Below, piece by piece: positions 1 through 6,340 of a stretch of 13,137 nt of DNA (its first letter is position 1; every line of letters begins with the position of its first letter). Where the stretch lies: the NCBI GenBank assembly GCA_964550465.1, contig CAZJZH010000035.1:1-13137 (forward strand), given 5' to 3'. A model generated the notes under the pieces. That model worked only from the letters and a program-made list of their open reading frames with translations, ran no database searches and was not told where the DNA came from. Made by a program: the position numbers and the translations under genes. The stretch is from CAZJZH01 sp964550465. GTDB lineage: Bacteria; Patescibacteriota; Patescibacteriia; JACRDY01.

Positions 1-52
1 TGGAACGCGTGTTTCCCGCAAGGGATCGCAGGTTCGAATCCTGTCCTCTCCG
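1..52 (+). tRNA. tRNA-Ser (anticodon GGA), 3' part only
   Basis: The window opens inside a tRNA at the conserved U33. The anticodon GGA is at 2-4, and the 3' half of the anticodon stem (GCGTG) at 7-11. A long 16-nt class II variable arm (12-27) has paired TCCC/GGGA-type ends around GCAA. The T arm is GCAGG, TTCGAAT, CCTGT (28-44). The 3' acceptor strand CCTCTCC (45-51) and discriminator G (52) end it. The long variable arm, GGA anticodon and G discriminator all fit serine. CCA is not encoded. The 5' half lies outside the window, so the acceptor and D stems cannot be checked. Confidence 0.9.
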
Positions 53-58
53 TTTTTT
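53..58 (+). terminator. T-run directly after tRNA-Ser
   Basis: Six T residues start immediately after the discriminator base. They probably end transcription of the tRNA, with the tRNA fold acting as the preceding hairpin. No separate hairpin is visible. Confidence 0.4.
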
Positions 59-238
59 ATATGCAAATAATATTTACTCCAAAATAGTTTCCATCACCCA
101 GACATGGGGAAAGTTTGTATAACATACTAGATATTGTTACAAATAGGGTATACAGTTTGGATAAAAACTAGTTATGTGAAATTGGGCTGATTTGCTACTT
201 GCTTCTATGTATAATCTAAATAACTTAACCAAACATAG
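59..238. other. AT-rich intergenic region
   Basis: About 180 nt without an open frame of note. Apart from the -10 element near its right end I see no hairpin, repeat or second copy of the tRNA 3' end in it. Confidence 0.5.
210..215 (+). promoter_or_regulatory. Consensus -10 hexamer upstream of the 239 gene
   Basis: A perfect TATAAT lies 23 nt before the ATG at 239. No good -35 is seen at 16-18 nt spacing. Transcription would start near 222 and give a short leader of about 17 nt. Confidence 0.45.
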
Positions 239-811
239 ATGAACAACAAAAAAACTTTGATTGCACTACTCGCAGCACTTGTAGTGGTTATTGGCGGTTT
301 TTATTTGTGGCAAAACAATGTCGCTGATACACAGTTGCCCACTAAGGATCAAGCAAAAAAGCAAGAAATAAATACCGACACGGTTTGGAAAATATACTCC
401 TCAAAAGAAGGTAATATTGCTTTTGAATATCCGCAGTCATTTTTCTTACTAGATAGATCAGAAGACAGCCAGCGCATTTATGTGTCAACTAGAGAAATTG
501 TTTTTAATGATTTTGCTGGTGGTTATTATGAGCCAGTCGAAATCAGCTTCAAGGATGAGAGTGAGAGCAATAGTATGATTCAAGCTTTAGAGAGTAAGAA
601 AGTCTCAAAAACTACTATTAGTAGTAAAAATGCCCTTGTCATCTCCGGTACTGTGCCTGAAAATCCCCCATACTATGCTTTCGACGTTTATGCTATCTTC
701 TTTCCTGAGCAAGAAATTAGTATTATTGCAGCCAACAGGTTCAATCGAGATAACAGCGCTGACTTGGAAACCGTCGCAAGAAAAATTGCGGCCACTTTTG
801 TCATTGAATAA
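239..811 (+). CDS. Membrane-anchored hypothetical protein, extracytoplasmic
   Basis: A 190-residue protein with a lysine-led N-terminus (NNKK) and one hydrophobic segment at about residues 6-25, read as an uncleaved signal anchor. A short charged linker follows, then a globular part from about residue 48 (VWKIYSS... FEYPQSFFL). The pattern of a tryptophan, a glycine-containing strand and a YP motif, ending in a strand near ATFVIE, resembles small PsbP-like or DUF-type anchored proteins common in candidate phyla, but I cannot assign a family. No lipobox cysteine follows the hydrophobic segment. No Shine-Dalgarno site precedes the ATG. The gene is clearly AT-richer than those after 1320 (for example 24 G/C of 60 at 241-300). 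Function unknown; likely on the outer face of the membrane. Confidence 0.8.
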   Translation: MNNKKTLIALLAALVVVIGGFYLWQNNVADTQLPTKDQAKKQEINTDTVWKIYSSKEGNIAFEYPQSFFLLDRSEDSQRIYVSTREIVFNDFAGGYYEPVEISFKDESESNSMIQALESKKVSKTTISSKNALVISGTVPENPPYYAFDVYAIFFPEQEISIIAANRFNRDNSADLETVARKIAATFVIE

Positions 812-880
812 ATCAGCCTAACTATCGCCTGGCACGGCATGAGCATATCCTTAAACGTTATCGGAAATACATTCTAACCT

Positions 881-1243
881 ATGAGTAAAAAAACAAGCCT
901 TTCGTTCAAAAGAGATAAGTATAAGGCTAGTCGTGGCGGTTATTCGCGACTTTTAAATATCTGCTGCCGTAAATGCCAAACTATTGTTGCTGTCTATCAA
1001 AAAGATGGTTCAGGCAATTTACGACGTATGTATATGGACAGAATATTCGCTCCTGACGAGTTAGCCAACTTACAAACATTGAGCGTACAAGATGCTCCAG
1101 TTTTAAAGTGCAAAAAGTGTAGCGAAGTACTTGGAACGCCTTATATTTATCCAAAAGAAAAACGAAAAGCTTTCCGTTTGTACCAAGACGCTGTTATAAA
1201 GCGATTAAGAAAGTTGAGCGGCAACAGCTCTTTAGGGGTCTGA
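881..1243 (+). CDS. Small zinc-ribbon-like hypothetical protein
   Basis: A 120-residue basic protein. Two CxxC knuckles, C29-R-K-C32 and C77-K-K-C80, are about 45 residues apart and would form one four-cysteine zinc site; C28 is an extra cysteine. The N-terminus (residues 3-25) and C-terminus (92-112) are rich in Lys/Arg, which suggests contact with nucleic acid, perhaps ribosomal or tRNA-related. This is inference only. The start has no Shine-Dalgarno site. A weak -10 (TACATT, 868-873) lies 7 nt before the ATG, so a leaderless message is possible. It shares the AT-rich composition of the preceding gene. I do not recognise a named family. Confidence 0.75.
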   Translation: MSKKTSLSFKRDKYKASRGGYSRLLNICCRKCQTIVAVYQKDGSGNLRRMYMDRIFAPDELANLQTLSVQDAPVLKCKKCSEVLGTPYIYPKEKRKAFRLYQDAVIKRLRKLSGNSSLGV

Positions 1244-1273
1244 TTGGTGTGAAAGGGTGATTTGCATTTTTAG

Positions 1274-1298
1274 AGTATCATGCGATACTACTTATACT
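1274..1298 (+). promoter_or_regulatory. Possible promoter with inverted-repeat operator
   Basis: TATACT at 1293-1298 is a good -10 element. Just upstream, AGTATC (1274-1279) and GATACT (1284-1289) form a perfect 6-bp inverted repeat with a 4-nt centre, placed where the -35/-10 spacer would lie. The -35 is poor, as expected for an activator- or repressor-controlled promoter. It would drive the gene at 1324. Confidence 0.35.
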
Positions 1299-1323
1299 AG
1301 TTCATTAGACAAAGGAGTGGGTT

Positions 1324-1587
1324 ATGGCCGATGATGCACAGGTGAAAGATATTGTTGATCAGCTGAGTCAAAGCGAACGCCGTCAGGTGGCGCTGGCTGC
1401 CGAAGCAATGGCGGCTGGGAACCAGCTTCGCGCCCAGGTAGCGGATCGTCGTCATGGAGAGCTTGATCCTAGTCTTGACTATGATGTTGCAGCCATGTTG
1501 GAAATGACTCCTAAGGAACAGGCCCGCCATGTGGAGGAAATCCGGCGACGGCGTCAGCAAGCACACGACGATGAAGGCGACTGGTAA
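1324..1587 (+). CDS. Small charged helical hypothetical protein
   Basis: An 87-residue protein with a strong Shine-Dalgarno site (AAGGAG, 1312-1317; 6 nt before the ATG), which fixes the start. The sequence is strongly charged and predicted helical throughout: an acidic start (MADD), a central RRHGELDPSLDYD turn, then EMTPKEQARHVEEIRRRRQ and an acidic end DDEGDW. It has no cysteine, signal or membrane segment. It stands alone, with its own terminator 15 nt after the stop, so it is a monocistronic unit. No family recognised. Its GC content matches the downstream genes, not the AT-rich pair before it. Confidence 0.75.
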   Translation: MADDAQVKDIVDQLSQSERRQVALAAEAMAAGNQLRAQVADRRHGELDPSLDYDVAAMLEMTPKEQARHVEEIRRRRQQAHDDEGDW

Positions 1588-1602
1588 GTTGCACATCATA
1601 CG

Positions 1603-1630
1603 GGTGAGTCTCACAAGGCTCACCTTTTTT
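1603..1630 (+). terminator. Rho-independent terminator
   Basis: GGTGAGTC (1603-1610) pairs with GGCTCACC (1617-1624), one G-T wobble, 6-nt loop, followed by six T residues (1625-1630). It ends the 1324-1587 transcript. Confidence 0.85.
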
Positions 1631-1637
1631 CTTTGTC

Positions 1638-1666
1638 TTGCCTCTTAGGTTTTGATAGGCTATTCT
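1638..1666 (+). promoter_or_regulatory. Sigma-70 promoter for the LysE-type exporter
   Basis: TTGCCT (1638-1643), exactly 17 nt, then TATTCT (1661-1666). The -10 ends 7 nt before the ATG at 1674, so transcription would begin on or next to the start codon, implying a leaderless mRNA. Confidence 0.6.
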
Positions 1667-1673
1667 CTACTAT

Positions 1674-2303
1674 ATGGACTACCTCGCTCTCATCGGTACC
1701 GTCACCCTTATCCACCTGCTGGCTGTTATCAGTCCAGGGCCGGATTTTGTCATGGCGGTGCGGAATGCAGTCACCTATTCTCGACGGACTGGGTTATGGA
1801 CAGCGGTGGGCTTTGGCCTGGGTATCGCTGTCCACATCGGCTATGCCCTAGCTGGATTGGCAGTCATTATTTCTCAATCAATCTTACTCTTCAATGCCAT
1901 TAAGTTACTCGGTGCTGGCTATTTGGTATATATTGGTATTAAGTCATTACTGGCCAAGTCGTCAGTCATATCAGTGACAAGTCAAGTCGCTGCGCCGTCA
2001 GATTTGTCGCCACTAGCGGCTGTTAAAAGTGGTTTTTTAACTAATGTGCTTAATCCCAAAGCCACCCTGTTTATCCTTAGTTTGTTTACCTTAGTCATTG
2101 CACCAGACACGCCGCTGGCAGTCATGGCAATTATGAGCGGCATCATGGTGGTGAATACCATTATCTGGTTTGGGCTAGTAGCGGTCTTTTTATCACAACA
2201 ATCTATCCGTCAATTGTTTGAGCGGTTTCAAGGGGTGTTTAATAAAACGCTGGGCGGTATTTTGATTGCCTTAGGGGTTAAAGTAGCGTTGACGCAGCGA
2301 TAG
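1674..2303 (+). CDS. LysE/RhtB-family amino-acid exporter
   Basis: A 209-residue inner-membrane protein of about six hydrophobic helices. The family hallmark SPGPDF is at residues 20-25, followed by AVRNAVTYSRRTGLW, the conserved basic loop after helix 1. A second conserved segment (KSGFLTNVLNPKA) lies near residue 125. Length matches the usual 200-210. Family members export amino acids such as lysine, threonine or homoserine; the substrate cannot be told from sequence. No Shine-Dalgarno site is present and the promoter -10 ends 7 nt before the ATG, favouring leaderless translation. The stop is one base before the next start (2305), so it is the first gene of an exporter-GNAT-Nudix run. Confidence 0.92.
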   Translation: MDYLALIGTVTLIHLLAVISPGPDFVMAVRNAVTYSRRTGLWTAVGFGLGIAVHIGYALAGLAVIISQSILLFNAIKLLGAGYLVYIGIKSLLAKSSVISVTSQVAAPSDLSPLAAVKSGFLTNVLNPKATLFILSLFTLVIAPDTPLAVMAIMSGIMVVNTIIWFGLVAVFLSQQSIRQLFERFQGVFNKTLGGILIALGVKVALTQR

Positions 2304-2304
2304 T

Positions 2305-2784
2305 ATGGAACATATACCTGAGTTGGAATTTGTGAAGCGTAACCCTCAAGAAAATGCCGAACAGGGGGAAGAATTAATTCATTCGATTGACTTGGTGATT
2401 GACGGCCACGTCATCGGTAAGGCAGAGATGGAATACTTATCAAAACCGTTTCCTCACTATGCGGTGAAGGAGGTGTATGTTGAGTATGATCAACAGGGCC
2501 AAGGCTATGGCAGCGCCATCATGGAACAGGTGGAGAGCTTTTTGACCAGTAAGCGCAAAGCCGGTGTGATCGTTGATGCTATTCTGAGAGAAGAGGCTGA
2601 GGGTATGTATGAGCGTCGTGGCTGGCAACCAGTTCCCGGTCAACCTTCATTGTATGCTTATAATCTGCCAGCCAGCGCGCAGATTGAACAATTACAAGGA
2701 TATCCGTATCGCTATAGACCACTGGCAGAACGACCTGGGTATAAGGAGGCATTCAAGCGTGCGCAGAGTGAAAAAGATGTATAG
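2305..2784 (+). CDS. GNAT-family N-acetyltransferase
   Basis: A 159-residue cytosolic protein. The acetyl-CoA binding motif A is clear: strand EVYVEYD (56-62), then Q64-G-Q-G67-Y-G69, matching Q/RxxGxG/A, and a helix SAIMEQVESFL. The later motif B is seen as EEAEGMYERRGWQPV (97-110), the usual Y-x-x-x-G-F/W segment. After the fold there is a tail of about 40 residues rich in Tyr, Pro and Arg (about 120-159) that is longer than the minimal GNAT domain. The acceptor is unknown. It starts one base after the exporter stop with no Shine-Dalgarno site, so it is probably translated by coupling. A role in modifying a small molecule handled by the neighbouring exporter is speculative. Confidence 0.88.
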   Translation: MEHIPELEFVKRNPQENAEQGEELIHSIDLVIDGHVIGKAEMEYLSKPFPHYAVKEVYVEYDQQGQGYGSAIMEQVESFLTSKRKAGVIVDAILREEAEGMYERRGWQPVPGQPSLYAYNLPASAQIEQLQGYPYRYRPLAERPGYKEAFKRAQSEKDV

Positions 2785-2817
2785 TTTTATAGCGTAGCGT
2801 AACCTAGGTGATTTATC

Positions 2818-3453
2818 ATGGAACAACTAGAGGTATATGATTTAGCGGGGCAATTCCTTGGTGTGCAAGGTATCAAGGATTTTTATACGCAGACTGAGGC
2901 TGAGTATACTGCCACGGGACAGATCACTCGACAGGTCAAAATTGTTCACTGTCTATTAATGCATTCAGATGGACGGGTGTATGTGCAGCGGCGCAATCCC
3001 CAGGATTTACAAAACCCCAATCTGCTCGATAAAACAGTTGGTGGTCATATTAGTGCAGGGGATACGCCTGAGGCAACATTACATAAAGAGTGTCAAGAGG
3101 AAATCGGCGTACCAGTTGTATTGGCTGACGATCTGTCGACGATACATTCTGCCGGCAATCTGGTACAAACGGCAGTCTGTCGCGTGGTCAATGAGAATGC
3201 ACAGTTTGCCTCACGTCGTATTCGGACTGACGGGACTGATTTTATCCAGCCGTATATAGTGACTACCTATATTGGTTATTACGATGGCGCGTTTCAGTTC
3301 AATGATACAGAAGCAGTCGCTATTGAAACGTGGGCTGTAGCTGATTTGCAGCAGGCTCTGACTAACACTCCAGAACAGTTTACAAACGATCTACGCTTGA
3401 TAGTTGAAGCATACCAAGATTATTTGCAGCCACTAAAAAAAGAAGCCCCCTAA
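2818..3453 (+). CDS. Nudix hydrolase (YfcD/Idi-like subgroup)
   Basis: A 211-residue protein with a Nudix fold. The box runs from G76 to V98: G-x5-D82-x7-K90-E91-C-Q-E94-E95-I-G-V. The metal-binding glutamates E91, E94 and E95 are kept, while the usual first Glu is Asp82 and the Arg before REUxEE is Lys90. The approach segment (VHCLLMHSDGRVYVQRR... LLDKTVGGHISAG) resembles the IPP-isomerase-like and YfcD hydrolases, but the isomerase catalytic cysteine region is not apparent, so a hydrolase of nucleotide or other diphosphates is more likely. The start is set by AGGTGAT (2806-2812), 5 nt before the ATG. It is 33 nt after the GNAT gene, probably in the same operon. Its stop codon lies in the loop of the terminator hairpin. 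Confidence 0.88.
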   Translation: MEQLEVYDLAGQFLGVQGIKDFYTQTEAEYTATGQITRQVKIVHCLLMHSDGRVYVQRRNPQDLQNPNLLDKTVGGHISAGDTPEATLHKECQEEIGVPVVLADDLSTIHSAGNLVQTAVCRVVNENAQFASRRIRTDGTDFIQPYIVTTYIGYYDGAFQFNDTEAVAIETWAVADLQQALTNTPEQFTNDLRLIVEAYQDYLQPLKKEAP

Positions 3454-3470
3454 GGGGCTTCGTGGTTTTT
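3442..3470. terminator. Bidirectional terminator between convergent genes
   Basis: GAAGCCCC (3442-3449) pairs with GGGGCTTC (3454-3461) around CTAA. On the minus strand it is followed at once by a run of seven T residues (plus-strand A at 3435-3441), an excellent terminator for the minus-strand gene. On the plus strand a weaker T run (3466-3470) follows. The TAA stop of the Nudix gene is in the loop. Confidence 0.85.
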
Positions 3471-3484
3471 AGCGTGCTGATGGG

Positions 3485-3943
3485 TTAGGCGGCGAAGTCG
3501 CCGGCAAATTCGCTCAAAGCGTTGTGTAGTTGCGCTGTGGCGTCAGCCTCGTCTTCGAAAACGATATGAGTGCGTACGCCGGGGACACCACGAGCCATCC
3601 GCGACACTTTGGCACTTTTTTCGTAGACCAGGATTAGCGGAATCTGGTGGACGATGGCGGTCAGCACCAGCTCCATGCCGACACCGAGAGACGGTTGGCC
3701 TAGATACGCCACTACCAGACCAGCTTCCTCGATCCGTTGATTATCCATCTGGTAGACCGCTTCCGGTGTGATGTCGGGGTCATTGGTGGGGTCAGAATTT
3801 TGATGCGGTAGGTAGTTGGAAAAACCGAGTTGCGCTGCCACGGCGGCCAGTGATTCATAGAAGGCTTTTTTGACTTCCACATCAGGCACGCCGGTCAGGG
3901 CGCCAGACCAATAAATGGTCGGCAGGGGAGGTGTTGTAGCCAT
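3485..3943 (-). CDS. Nucleoside 2-deoxyribosyltransferase / DNPH1-like hydrolase
   Basis: A 152-residue protein of the nucleoside deoxyribosyltransferase fold. The N-terminal nucleotide-binding strand and loop is IYWSGALTG (10-18). YQMDNQRIEEAGLVVAYLG (64-82) is the conserved D-x-x-x-x-x-x-D/A-type helix and strand. QPSLGVGMEL (83-92) carries the likely catalytic E91, matching the SxGxGxE motif of the family. Members move a deoxyribose between bases or hydrolyse deoxynucleoside monophosphates (DNPH1/Rcl) in nucleotide salvage or pool cleaning; which of these applies is not decidable here. A strong Shine-Dalgarno site (AAGGAG, complement of 3950-3955) lies 6-7 nt before the ATG. It converges on the Nudix gene, another probable nucleotide-handling enzyme. 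Confidence 0.8.
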   Translation of the reverse strand: MATTPPLPTIYWSGALTGVPDVEVKKAFYESLAAVAAQLGFSNYLPHQNSDPTNDPDITPEAVYQMDNQRIEEAGLVVAYLGQPSLGVGMELVLTAIVHQIPLILVYEKSAKVSRMARGVPGVRTHIVFEDEADATAQLHNALSEFAGDFAA

Positions 3944-3996
3944 GAGACTCTCCTTGGTCGGGAATGAGGGAGTGAAAGGAACGAATAACTGGTGTT

Positions 3997-4005
3997 AGTA
4001 TAGCA
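3997..4005 (-). promoter_or_regulatory. Extended -10 promoter for the minus-strand gene
   Basis: On the minus strand TGC precedes TATACT (4002 down to 3997), an extended -10 element; the -35 is weak. It gives a leader of about 45 nt ahead of the deoxyribosyltransferase-like gene. Confidence 0.5.
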
Positions 4006-4021
4006 TTTTGCAGGGTGCGGT

Positions 4022-4027
4022 TATACT
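4022..4027 (+). promoter_or_regulatory. Possible -10 facing the structured element
   Basis: TATACT on the plus strand, with no convincing -35. If used, transcription would begin near 4034 and run through the inverted-repeat element toward dnaG. Weak evidence. Confidence 0.2.
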
Positions 4028-4092
4028 GTACAAAGAAGCTATTTTATGGGATTTTTCTTTGCTGTATTTAGATTCAATTTTCTTTTACTGCC

Positions 4093-4102
4093 TTTCGCCA
4101 CT
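4093..4102 (+). repeat. Outlying copy of the terminal hairpin arm
   Basis: TTTCGCCACT here is identical to 4401-4410 and complementary to 4423-4432. It could mark the left limit of the structured element as a partial terminal repeat. Confidence 0.4.
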
Positions 4103-4130
4103 GTTCACTTTTTTACTAAAGGTTTCTTAT

Positions 4131-4432
4131 GTTACTTTTGGGGCCAAAAGTAACCAAAAGCCCCGGGGGAGCATAGCTCGCCGATGCATCTATCACCGAT
4201 AGATACTTCTAACCCAGCCCACCGCCCGGCGCGCCCATTTTGGGGCACGGGGCGCCTTCCCACCCAGCGGTGGGCTTCGGGCGATATGCTCCCCCGGACC
4301 CCAGAACATTTTGAAAGAGTAATCTTCTTATAGCTTTATAAGAACATCAGTGAAATATCTCGGGGTCCGGGGCGAATCCGCCTATGGCGGACCCGGCAGT
4401 TTTCGCCACTTTTGCTGTCAAAAGTGGCGAAA
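4131..4432. repeat. Dense nested inverted-repeat element (structured, non-coding)
   Basis: About 300 nt with no credible gene but at least eight stems. (A) GTTACTTTTG/CAAAAGTAAC, 4131-4140 with 4145-4154. (B) GGGGGAGCATA/TATGCTCCCCC, 4165-4175 with 4285-4295, continued by TCGCC/GGCGA (4178-4182 with 4280-4284) across a 2-nt bulge. Inside B: (C) ATCTATC/GATAGAT, 4188-4194 with 4198-4204; (D) AGCCCACCGC/GCGGTGGGCT, 4216-4225 with 4267-4276, enclosing GGCGC/GCGCC. (E) CCCCGGACCCC/GGGGTCCGGGG, 4292-4302 with 4362-4372, enclosing (F) TTCTTATA/TATAAGAA, 4325-4332 with 4337-4344. (G) TCCGCC/GGCGGA, 4377-4391. (H) TTTCGCCACTTTTG/CAAAAGTGGCGAAA, 4401-4414 with 4419-4432. The nesting is consistent with a branched RNA or a palindromic mobile element. 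Which of these it is remains unknown. Confidence 0.75.
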
Positions 4433-4454
4433 GAAAAGCTTTCATAAAAGATAG

Positions 4455-4483
4455 TTTACTTTTCCCATAGCCCACGCTAGACT
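4455..4483 (+). promoter_or_regulatory. Promoter for dnaG
   Basis: TTTACT (4455-4460), 17 nt, TAGACT (4478-4483); each matches the consensus at 4 of 6 positions. The -10 ends 9 nt before the ATG at 4493, predicting little or no leader. Confidence 0.5.
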
Positions 4484-4492
4484 AACCCTACT

Positions 4493-6292
4493 ATGGCCAG
4501 CCAAACAGAGGAGATAAAACAGAAGATTGACATTGTCGAGCTAGTGGGGGAATACGTCAAAATGAACCAATCAGGCAGCAACTGGAAAGGTCGCTGTCCG
4601 TTTCATGCCGAGAAAACCCCCTCATTTATGGTGTCGCGCGATAAACAGATTTGGCACTGTTTTGGCTGTGGCGAAGGGGGAGATATTTTTACCTTCATTC
4701 AAAAGATAGAAGGCTTAGAATTTCCCGAGGCTCTGCGCCTGCTCGGTGATCGGGCCGGTGTGGTGATTGAGCGACAAGACCCGGCGGTGGTCAGTCAACG
4801 CAATCGGCTGATCGACGTGCACCGGTTCGTCACTAACTACTATCACAAAGTGCTGACTGATAGTAATCAAGCTCAGGCAGCCCGCGACTATTTAGCTCAG
4901 CGCGGCATTGATCAGGTGGCGATTGATACCTGGCAACTGGGGTACGCGCCGGATTCATGGGACCAGACTAGTAAGATTTTGCAACAGAAGGGATTTACTG
5001 AGCAGGAAATATTTTTAGCCGGTTTGAGTATTCAACGTGACAAGCGCGACGGATTTTATGACCGCTTCCGTGGTCGGTTAATGTTTCCTATCTGTGATCA
5101 TCAGGGCTACGTGGTTGGTTTTTCGGCCCGCAGTCTGGACCCGGAAGCCAAAGAAGCTAAATACATCAACACCCCCCAGACACCGCTGTATAACAAAAGC
5201 GCGGTGTTGTTGGGACTAGACAAAGCCAAAGACGCTATTCGCACCACCAAGGAGGTGGTGGTAGTGGAGGGTAATGTCGATGTGCTGACGCCACACCAGT
5301 TTGGTGAAAAAAATGTAGTGGCGCCGTGTGGTACGGCATTGACAGATGCCCACGCTCGGCTACTCAAACGCTACGCCCCCACCGTGGTGCTGTCATTTGA
5401 TCAAGATGACGCCGGACTGCGAGCGGCAGAGAAGGGTATTGCCACCGCGCTCAGTAATGGTTTGCAGGTGCGGGTGATGACCTTGGCAGACGGCCAAGAT
5501 CCGGATAGTTTTATTCGGGCTGAGGGTATTGATGCCTGGAAAGAACGAGTAGCGGCCGCCCAGCCGGTAATGGAGTATTATTTCTCTGGCTATGCGCAGC
5601 CAGAGCAGCTTCAAGACGCCACTGGTAAAAAACAAGCGGCGGCAAAATTACTACCAGTCATTAGCGCCCTGGCTGACGCGGTCGAGCAAAACCACTGGCT
5701 GCAACGATTAGCTGATGTGTTGGGGATTAGCGAGCAGATTTTACGCGAAGAGTTGCAAAAAATGAAACGACAACCACAGGCAGCGGCAGCTGCACAACCA
5801 GCAGCGTCAGTTAAGCCACCACAATCCACACCGCAACAGCGGCAAGAAGAGCGTTTTATGGCTCTTATCTTTGGGTTCCCTATGTTGTTACCGATGGCTG
5901 CTCAACAGTTTGAGCCGCAGCAGTTAACCACGGAGCGCCTGCAAGGGCTTTACAACAATTTAGTTGTGTACTACAATGAGCAGCACAACGGAGATACCGT
6001 GTCAGCTGACTTTTTCAATACCTTTACTGAGCATCTTAGTGGCGATACACAACAGTACGCCAATCAACTCACTCTGCTCGGTCAAAACGAAGCAGCGGCC
6101 CTGACAACCGCTGAAGCGACACGAGCCCTCCAGCATCTCATGCGAGAAATCAAGAAGCACTCGCTGAAAACGCACATTCAACAACTGAGTGATCACCTTA
6201 AACAAGCAGAAGCCCGTGGCGACACTGATGCAGTTAATGATTTGTCCAGTAAATTTTCTCTGGCTACCAGTCAGCTCCGTCATCTGAAATAA
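4493..6292 (+). CDS. dnaG: DNA primase DnaG
   Basis: A 599-residue primase that makes RNA primers at the replication fork. Domain 1 is a CHC2 zinc finger with C35, H38, C56 and C59 (CPFH... CFGCGEGGD). Domain 2 is the RNA polymerase core: YLAQRGID (133-140), WQLGYAPDSW (147-156), and DRFRGRLMFPI (190-200), followed by the Toprim fold with VVEGNVDVL (E259), SFDQDDAG (D303, D305) and QDPD (D336, D338). The Toprim wording differs slightly from common EGYMD and DGD forms, but all metal-binding acids are present. A Gln/Ala/Pro-rich linker (about 427-452) leads to a helical C-terminal domain (453-599), probably the helicase-binding part. No Shine-Dalgarno site precedes the ATG. A terminator overlaps the stop. 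Confidence 0.97.
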   Translation: MASQTEEIKQKIDIVELVGEYVKMNQSGSNWKGRCPFHAEKTPSFMVSRDKQIWHCFGCGEGGDIFTFIQKIEGLEFPEALRLLGDRAGVVIERQDPAVVSQRNRLIDVHRFVTNYYHKVLTDSNQAQAARDYLAQRGIDQVAIDTWQLGYAPDSWDQTSKILQQKGFTEQEIFLAGLSIQRDKRDGFYDRFRGRLMFPICDHQGYVVGFSARSLDPEAKEAKYINTPQTPLYNKSAVLLGLDKAKDAIRTTKEVVVVEGNVDVLTPHQFGEKNVVAPCGTALTDAHARLLKRYAPTVVLSFDQDDAGLRAAEKGIATALSNGLQVRVMTLADGQDPDSFIRAEGIDAWKERVAAAQPVMEYYFSGYAQPEQLQDATGKKQAAAKLLPVISALADAVEQNHWLQRLADVLGISEQILREELQKMKRQPQAAAAAQPAASVKPPQSTPQQRQEERFMALIFGFPMLLPMAAQQFEPQQLTTERLQGLYNNLVVYYNEQHNGDTVSADFFNTFTEHLSGDTQQYANQLTLLGQNEAAALTTAEATRALQHLMREIKKHSLKTHIQQLSDHLKQAEARGDTDAVNDLSSKFSLATSQLRHLK

Positions 6293-6320
6293 TCAGATAC
6301 ACCCTAGTGACGGATTTTTT
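6276..6320 (+). terminator. Terminator overlapping the end of dnaG
   Basis: TCCGTCA (6276-6282) pairs with TGACGGA (6308-6314), followed by six T residues (6315-6320). An inner hairpin ATCTGA/TCAGAT (6282-6287 with 6293-6298) holds the TAA stop in its loop. dnaG is therefore probably transcribed apart from the next gene. Confidence 0.75.
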
Positions 6321-6340
6321 GTGTTGCCCACCATGCTACC

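Noticed and set aside
53..1323. tRNA-Ser as an integration site with a second attachment copy
   Set aside because: No repeat of the tRNA 3' end was found by eye near the right limit of the AT-rich block, and no integrase is present.
4008..4202. A 64-residue frame before dnaG
   Set aside because: It crosses hairpins of the structured element, has no Shine-Dalgarno site, and its product is a low-complexity hydrophobic stretch.
4131..4432. CRISPR array or insertion sequence
   Set aside because: There are no regularly spaced direct repeats and no transposase; the stems are all different from one another.
5107..6283. Several long minus-strand frames within dnaG
   Set aside because: They are shadows of the high-GC coding strand without start signals or recognisable products.
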